From Prostheceraeus crozeri (Eukaryota; Platyhelminthes; Polycladida; Euryleptidae), in contig CAJQUW010000529.1 of NCBI GenBank assembly GCA_907163375.1, positions 1 through 64,000 on the forward strand: DNA of 64,000 nucleotides. Direction: 5' to 3'. The translations under genes and the position numbers were made by a program. Shown piece after piece: positions 58,801-64,000 of this stretch (position 1 is the stretch's first letter; each line of letters opens with the position of its first letter). The notes beneath the pieces are model-generated. The model was not told where the DNA came from. It searched no databases and was given only the letters and a program-made list of their open reading frames with translations.

Positions 58801-59666
58801 CAATGTAGTTCTCGGAACATTCCATCGACGTGCTATCATGCGAACAGATGAAGCGTCAACCTCGGTTCGAGTATTGTAATAACTTTCTAAGGCTCTTTCC
58901 ATATCTTTCGGATCCCACTTGTTTAACTTAGATGCCTTACAGCTACCCTTCTGGCCATCTTCTTTTTTTGTAGACGATTTGATTTTGATTTTCGTCCAGG
59001 TAAAGACATTTCTACAAAAAGTTACTGCATATATATTCCCATCTAAGTGGGCCTACATCCTATCTATGTTGAAGGTTTGTGTGCCAAATCGCAAATAACT
59101 AATGTACATTTATGCAATTTCTGTATAGAATTGACGGATGATGATACCACATAAGATAATGGATAAGTCTAATAGCAAAATCGGATACGATTTGAAGTTT
59201 TTCAAAAGTTAGGGTAAATTCGCCCACATAAATCCAGCTGGGCGACTTTATCTAATTGGTCGTATTCTATAAAACGGTCGACATTTTGTCGCATGAACGA
59301 ATACTAAATGAAAGAATAACTTTCATAGTTTTAATAGAGCTTTGTGATGATGTGTTCTCATGATATTAACGTTGAAATGTTTCTGACTATCCTTATGAAC
59401 TGCTAGAGCGACAAGTTAAGCAAAAAACGCCAACTCACTTAGATGACGTGCAACTCACCGGGATTTCACACACGAAATGAATAAGGCGATCTGTCTGATG
59501 AAATGATGCAGCCAACTTTGATTGGCCGATCGAATAGCAAATAGGAAGCGCTAATCTTGAGGAACGCAATCGTGACGGCTGCAAATGTGGCGGTTTCTCA
59601 CCGTGGGAAAGCAGTTAACGTAGGTGGGCGAGTTTCTCCGGTGGGCGAGTTTGGAACAAAATACCC
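55882..59666 (-). mobile_element. Near-complete pogo/jerky-type DNA transposon
   Basis: This 3785 bp element has 26 bp terminal inverted repeats that differ at one position. The left is 55882-55907, starting GGGTATTTTGTTCCAAA and ending CGCCCAC. The right is 59641-59666. A TA dinucleotide flanks each end (55880-55881 and 59667-59668), the target duplication expected of the Tc1/mariner superfamily. Subterminal CTCGCCCA/GTCGCCCAC motifs repeat inside both ends (56092-56144, and about 59216-59250 plus 59617-59630). It carries one two-exon transposase gene on the minus strand. The near-identical TIRs and long open frame suggest recent activity. Confidence 0.92.
56639..58902 (-). CDS. Pogo/jerky-family transposase with C-terminal PHD-like zinc finger (two exons)
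   Basis: Exon 1 is 58902-57219 and exon 2 is 56805-56639. The 413 nt intron has a GTAAGT donor and a TTCTTTCAG acceptor, and the join keeps frame, giving 616 residues. Residues 1-45 hold a psq-type helix-turn-helix (NVPRTTLRDRI) and about 65-130 a CENP-B-type second HTH. The DDE core has YNADETG (D169), LLLDGHSTH (D284) and LPPHTSQYLQPLD (D321), 36 residues apart for the last pair. Residues about 410-490 are 17-residue STLTEAEALIVDEA repeats. The tail is CxxC-x15-CxxC-x4-HxxC (C584 to C614), a PHD-like finger. The codons upstream of this ATG are open and read KLNKWDPKD, typical of the family, so the original start is probably the ATG at 59009-59007. It is now out of frame by one base, possibly lost from the A7 tract (plus-strand 58963-58969). 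Confidence 0.88.
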
Positions 59667-59668
59667 TA

Positions 59669-60594
59669 TATGTTGACGACGAAAAATCGCATTTGCTCAT
59701 TATGAGAAAACGGAGTTCTATATTGTGCCCAAATATTACACATTACAGATGCCATGCAACTTAATATACTATTTAATCTGAAATGAGAGCAACATTTGAT
59801 ACAATCCATTACAGGAAACACTAAAGTTTCTAGATTTTTAGCCGTCATCAGTGCAGTATGCCTGTAAAGATCTGTAACCCACGTGCGAGTGAGTGGAGTG
59901 AGTTGCTGATTTACTGCACTGATGGAGGCTAAAAAGTCAAAAACGCTTGCAGTTCAGGCTGAAGAAACTTGATCAGTGCTTGTAGCTCCGGCAATTATTC
60001 AAATCAAACCTTGCTCTCATCTCCTGTAGGCTACTTCAAACAGAATAAAAAATAATTACATCTGAGAAAAACTTTTGAATTTCAAACAAGATTATGACAG
60101 CTATTTGATTAAGGTTGAGTTGCCATGGCATACGTAAACGCAAAATCAATACGAAAAGAAATCCTTGTCACTTCTGCAACTGTTTGCGAGATTTCAATTT
60201 TCGTTGGTGTCTTCGCCGAAATTTAGCCGCTTTTGCAACAAGTGATCATACAAAATATTCTTTCGTCACTCCCTTGTGTTCCCGAAACTTTTTAGTAGAT
60301 TTTTCTTTCATATTTTTCTGGCAGACGCTTTTTGAAAGACACGTTTTGGAGAGAGCATCAAAGCAATCAGAACTCAATTCATAACAGACTCCATAATCAC
60401 GTATTACAACTTTTTTCGCAAAGAATTCCCACTTAAATTCATTTCATATTTCAAAACCTTGATTACCTACGTTTCGTCCAGTTTCTTCCCGATTAACCAA
60501 AATCTATGGCACTCCTATAGGAAACGTCCTACGGAATTATTGTAATTTTCCTATAGCGGGTAGTGCTATTGCTATGGAACTCTATTCTATGGCA
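59669..60594. other. Spacer right of the pogo element
   Basis: A small diverged inverted repeat (CATCAGTGCAGTA with TACTGCACTGATG) lies at about 59846-59930. An 89-codon plus-strand frame (60115-60384) has no recognised domain. Confidence 0.45.
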
Positions 60595-60765
60595 CTGTTG
60601 GAATGTTTTGTCCCATTGAATTTTGGGGAACTTTGATCCTATTACCTGTGGGACTAATTTGTCCCATAGACTTGTGGGAAATCCTATCCTATCGAATTTC
60701 GGGAAATCCTGTTCTATCGAACTTCTGTCCCATAGAATTTTGGGAAATTCAGTTTTCATGGCAGC
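60595..60765 (+). repeat. Degenerate tandem repeat, period about 26-28 bp
   Basis: Variants of TCCCATAGAATTTTGGGAAA recur about five times, alternating CCCAT or CCTAT with TGGGAA. The unit is partly self-complementary (TCCCA with TGGGA), so both strands give short open frames. It is unrelated in sequence to the 27 bp minisatellite. Confidence 0.65.
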
Positions 60766-61412
60766 TCCTAATGCTACAGCGTGTCTAAACCTTTCCACGA
60801 CATACTAACGCTTTATGTGATCATGATTGTAAAGAATAATCAGTTTAGTTTAGCAATTGTGATAATGTCAATTTAAAGACAACATGCATGAGGTATTCGC
60901 ACTTTTCACTTTCGATCCCCTTGACATGTCGGTGAAAGTCCGGCCCAGATTTTAAAAAAAATTGTTTGAGAATCAATCGCACTATGGAGTATTATTTTTT
61001 AGCTAATTTCATGATCATTCACAAAACGCCATTAATTCAAAAAACAGCCAATGATTTTTAATATCTTCTCTTTTTAGCCGTTTGAACACTTGCTTCGATG
61101 AAAAGTTTCTCAGAAATCATTCACCATATTTCTTTCTCTTCCATTGGGAAATGTAGTAGGAGTTGATCTGCAACAAACAGGAAATACATTATAAATATGC
61201 GATAAATGATAAGTTGATGATGGAACATATACGTTCTGCATATATGCAGATAAACTTCATTTAAATGAAAAATAGTGCAAAATATTGCAATTGAAGAGTA
61301 TTTGATAATTGCTATGTTTCTTGTATTGGAGATTTATATTATTAATATAAGATTATAACATAATAATGCAAATGCGCCCCGCTGTGATCTTGCACATGAA
61401 AAATATCGCCAG
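60766..61412. other. Gene-free spacer
   Basis: AT-rich, with no recognisable gene or repeat. Confidence 0.5.
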
Positions 61413-61769
61413 AAGTTTCATTTTACTTGTTTATTGTCACAACTGCGTTTCGTCTGCTCTCAGTAGTTGTGACACGCAGAATGAATCAAACTGATTGAAA
61501 CATGATTCCTGCTAGAATATCGATCAGACAATGGTCCTCTCTTTTTATTCAAGTTGTCGATGCACTTCTTTTCCTATTAGTAATTTTTCTGCATATGTAC
61601 TTTTTAGCTACTACTTATTCATTTCGTGATTGCTTGTCCAGTGACTGTCCAGTGCTTGATCGATTTTCTAGAAGGAATCATGTTTCAATTAGTTTGATTC
61701 AGTCTGCGTGTCACACCTAGTGAGAGCAGACAAATAAACTTTTGACAATAAGTAAGTAAAATGAAACTT
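61413..61769. mobile_element. Small element with about 113 bp inverted repeats (MITE or foldback)
   Basis: The left arm 61413-61527 starts AAGTTTCATTTTACTTG and includes TGTGACACGCAGA and GAAACATGATTCCT. The right arm 61657-61769 is its complement with scattered mismatches. The 130 bp centre is T-rich and non-coding. No target duplication was clear, so the superfamily is unknown. The 72-codon frame here is not a gene. Confidence 0.8.
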
Positions 61770-62571
61770 TATGGAACATTAGACTATATTGGTTTCCATG
61801 CATGCATGCATGCGTATATTCAAGGTGTAAGTATGTACATGTAAAGTTATTGTCTTTTCTAACTTTTTGTAAGCATCTTGCGATACTGGTAGAATTTTAG
61901 ATTTAAAGGCACTGCTATTATTGATAAGATTTATGCTCTTATGCTTTCACCTACTAAAACCGCATCAGATAAAAAGGAAAGAGTTTAAACTTATTAGGGT
62001 GATTATCATGTTTGTATTAAAATTCAAGTGTGAATTTTAATTTTAATACATAATTAAAATAATTTCAAATATTATGGACCATGGATTCAAGCTTCATAGA
62101 TAATTAAAATACTGTGGTGGCGGTGATATTAGATTTCTGTCATTACATTTGGTCCATACATGCTTATTTAGAGAGCAACTCATCATCCTTATGAATAGAT
62201 TCTCTTCTTTGTTTCTTTGAAAAGTCGGTCACCTCAGTTTGATGTGAATTGTAGCCACAGATTTAGAGAGGAACAGATAAACTGCTTTCCCTAAACGTTC
62301 ACGCTGACGGCGTTGAAGGCCGCCGATCGGTGTTTACTTTGATGACAATTTGCGATAGACAGGCAAGAAATGTGTTGACCAGATGGGATACTTATCGCGT
62401 TGAGGCGATAACATCTCACGTTTTTGACAATTTGATGATTATGCTCATGTGTATGACATATATGTGTGCTAAGTCCATTTTGAGATAAATTGATGTCGAC
62501 ATCATTCAACAGCAATTCTGTAGGGCTGCTGAACAAGAATTTTGATTTAATTAAATGATAAGTCGTCACAG
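61770..62571. other. Gene-free spacer
   Basis: A short (CATG)n run lies at about 61799-61812, followed by AT-rich non-coding sequence. The 92-codon minus-strand frame 62291-62569 is not recognisable. Confidence 0.45.
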
Positions 62572-63012
62572 GTGATTACTTCATATCGTAATATATGTAA
62601 ATGTATTGTTCTACGAAAGCGTCTGAGATGTAAATCACAGAAAATAAGACGCGCTTCTAAAATGATCAGTTCCCTGTTGAAAGTCCTTCATGATAAGGAA
62701 ATGATTGCCGACGGTGGATATAAAAAACTCGGACAATTTGGAGGTCTAACTTTTGCATTATTTAAGAATGAAATAAAGAATCACGAAAGAAAACAAGGGA
62801 GGCGGCATCAAAATGAAGTGGCCGAGTTCGCAATAGCTTTGCATTTTTACAGTCCATCAGCCTATCGATTTGTCCGTAAAATCCTAGCTCTTCCACATGA
62901 GTCTCGAATCAGAGAATGGATATCCAACTTTGAATGCGAGCCAGGACTGATCAGACAATCATTTGATTTCCTAGCCAACGAATTTGAAAAGGATGTGGGA
63001 ACCCCACGATAA
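62572..63012 (+). pseudogene. P-element/THAP9-type transposase fragment
   Basis: A 146-codon open frame contains SLLKVLHDKEMI, then GLTFALFKNEIKNH, then FAIALHFYSPSAYRFVRKIL and ALPHESRIREWISNFECEPG. The pairing of a [FY]YSPxAYxxxR motif with LPHxSxxxxW and a CEPG turn is characteristic of the N-terminal half of P-type/THAP9 transposases, just before the RNase-H-like catalytic domain. The THAP zinc finger is not in frame upstream and the catalytic part is missing after the stop at 63012. A short YSLWMMDLHKM stretch in another frame at about 63060-63095 may be a trace of the following strand. It is a truncated remnant, not a host gene. The true 5' limit is unknown. Confidence 0.75.
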
Positions 63013-64000
63013 CAGAAGCTGCAAATATATCCAACAACATCACCGACGATGAAAACACTGAATTCCTTTATTCGCTTTGGATGATGGATTTGCATAAAAT
63101 GGATAATGACTGGTGACTCAATGTGTTATATTACGTTGCAGGATGTAGCCAGAAAATCAGTTTGGGGGGACAAGGTTCTGATGAATTGCAATTCTTAAAA
63201 CTGGTATTCAATTACATTATATAGTACCTACTTCCTATGATTTTGATTGACGTTTACGGAATATACATTTTAACACTTTGTATACATGTAACTACATGCA
63301 AGCGTATTAGAATCTGAAGCTTATCTGAAATACCTGCTAGATAATAAAGAATTTTCATTTCATGATTTAACTTCTCATTTACATGTTATGTCCAAAATTA
63401 TTAGATGAATGTTTCCATACCCTGGTTTGTACATGAATTAATAACCAAAAAGCCGAATCTTGTTCAAGGAATTGTACAATGTTGACTGAAACATGAAATG
63501 CCTCTTTCGATACACACCAAGTCAACCAATGTGCATAATCGCTCTCAATATTTCAATGTATTTCTTGCGATATAAATTCGATTATAGCTCTTCCATATTT
63601 TTACAAAATAGTTTTTTATTATTTTCCGATTGGCCTCAGTCTGCTACAGGTAGAACTGAATAACTTCGGAACTTAGGCGCCTACACGTTTCTGGAGGTAA
63701 ATTATATTATAAAACAGTCAGTTCTTTGTAACGTTCTTAGTCCCATTGCAAAATTTAATGGAAAAAAGACGCATATCGTTCGATTTAGACTGTAAACTTG
63801 ACTAAACTCAAAGACAGTTGATTATTTATTGTCATTGGGTAAATATGAATATTAGCCTATACACACTGTAACCAACAAGCGTACAACCAAAGATACACCC
63901 GAGTTATTTAAGTGATGATTTGAAATATTGATAATACGTGTGCAGAATCTATACACTGCTTCAGACAAACTTTTGCTGAATAATGTCATTTGACATGTTC
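63013..64000. other. Gene-free spacer to the window end
   Basis: AT-rich sequence with no supported feature beyond the possible trailing trace of the P-type transposase at its start. Confidence 0.45.

Overview
This window looks like animal (metazoan) nuclear DNA, probably from an aquatic invertebrate. It is AT-rich with long gene-poor spacers and spliceosomal-type introns. Most of it is small DNA transposons (hAT, pogo/mariner, Crypton, P, Harbinger-like and piggyBac-like) with relics of non-LTR and Penelope-like retroelements. The only convincing host-type gene is a divergent ionotropic-glutamate-receptor-like channel. I cannot name the species. There is no bacterial operon structure, CRISPR array or rRNA.

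Layout. 1-10 kb: spacer with a 1.34 kb hAT-like element (2340-3682) that carries a degenerate tRNA-like sequence, a 185 bp Harbinger-like MITE, and a cluster of tandem and inverted repeats (7.65-8.3 kb). 10-22 kb: a 256 bp hAT MITE (family B), a LINE relic with a restriction-like endonuclease region, a hAT MITE of family A, a TA-flanked MITE, and a decayed Crypton tyrosine recombinase (20.85-21.96 kb). 22.93-31.97 kb: one 9.0 kb GC-rich minisatellite of about 335 units of 27 bp. It has no stop codon in any frame, so it produces spurious ORFs of more than 2000 codons on both strands. 32-45.5 kb: three more family A copies, one of them split by a 1.3 kb piggyBac-like element with G8/C8 hairpins, a 94 bp-arm hairpin, a Penelope-like fragment, a second family B copy and a long-TIR foldback element. 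45.66-46.94 kb (minus): the iGluR-like gene, whose two reading blocks join cleanly if a 20 nt GT-AG segment is removed. 52.3-53.8 kb: a second foldback element. 54.9-55.7 kb: a mariner relic. 55.88-59.67 kb: an almost complete pogo/jerky-type transposon with 26 bp TIRs, a TA target duplication and a two-exon transposase ending in a PHD-like zinc finger. 61.4-63 kb: a small inverted-repeat element and a P-element/THAP9-type transposase fragment.

There is no pathway here. The biology is transposon insertion, nesting and decay around a strongly homogenised minisatellite, plus one receptor gene. The points most worth a second look are the six-frame-open minisatellite with 22-unit higher-order repetition, the possible 20 nt intron, and the well-bounded pogo element.
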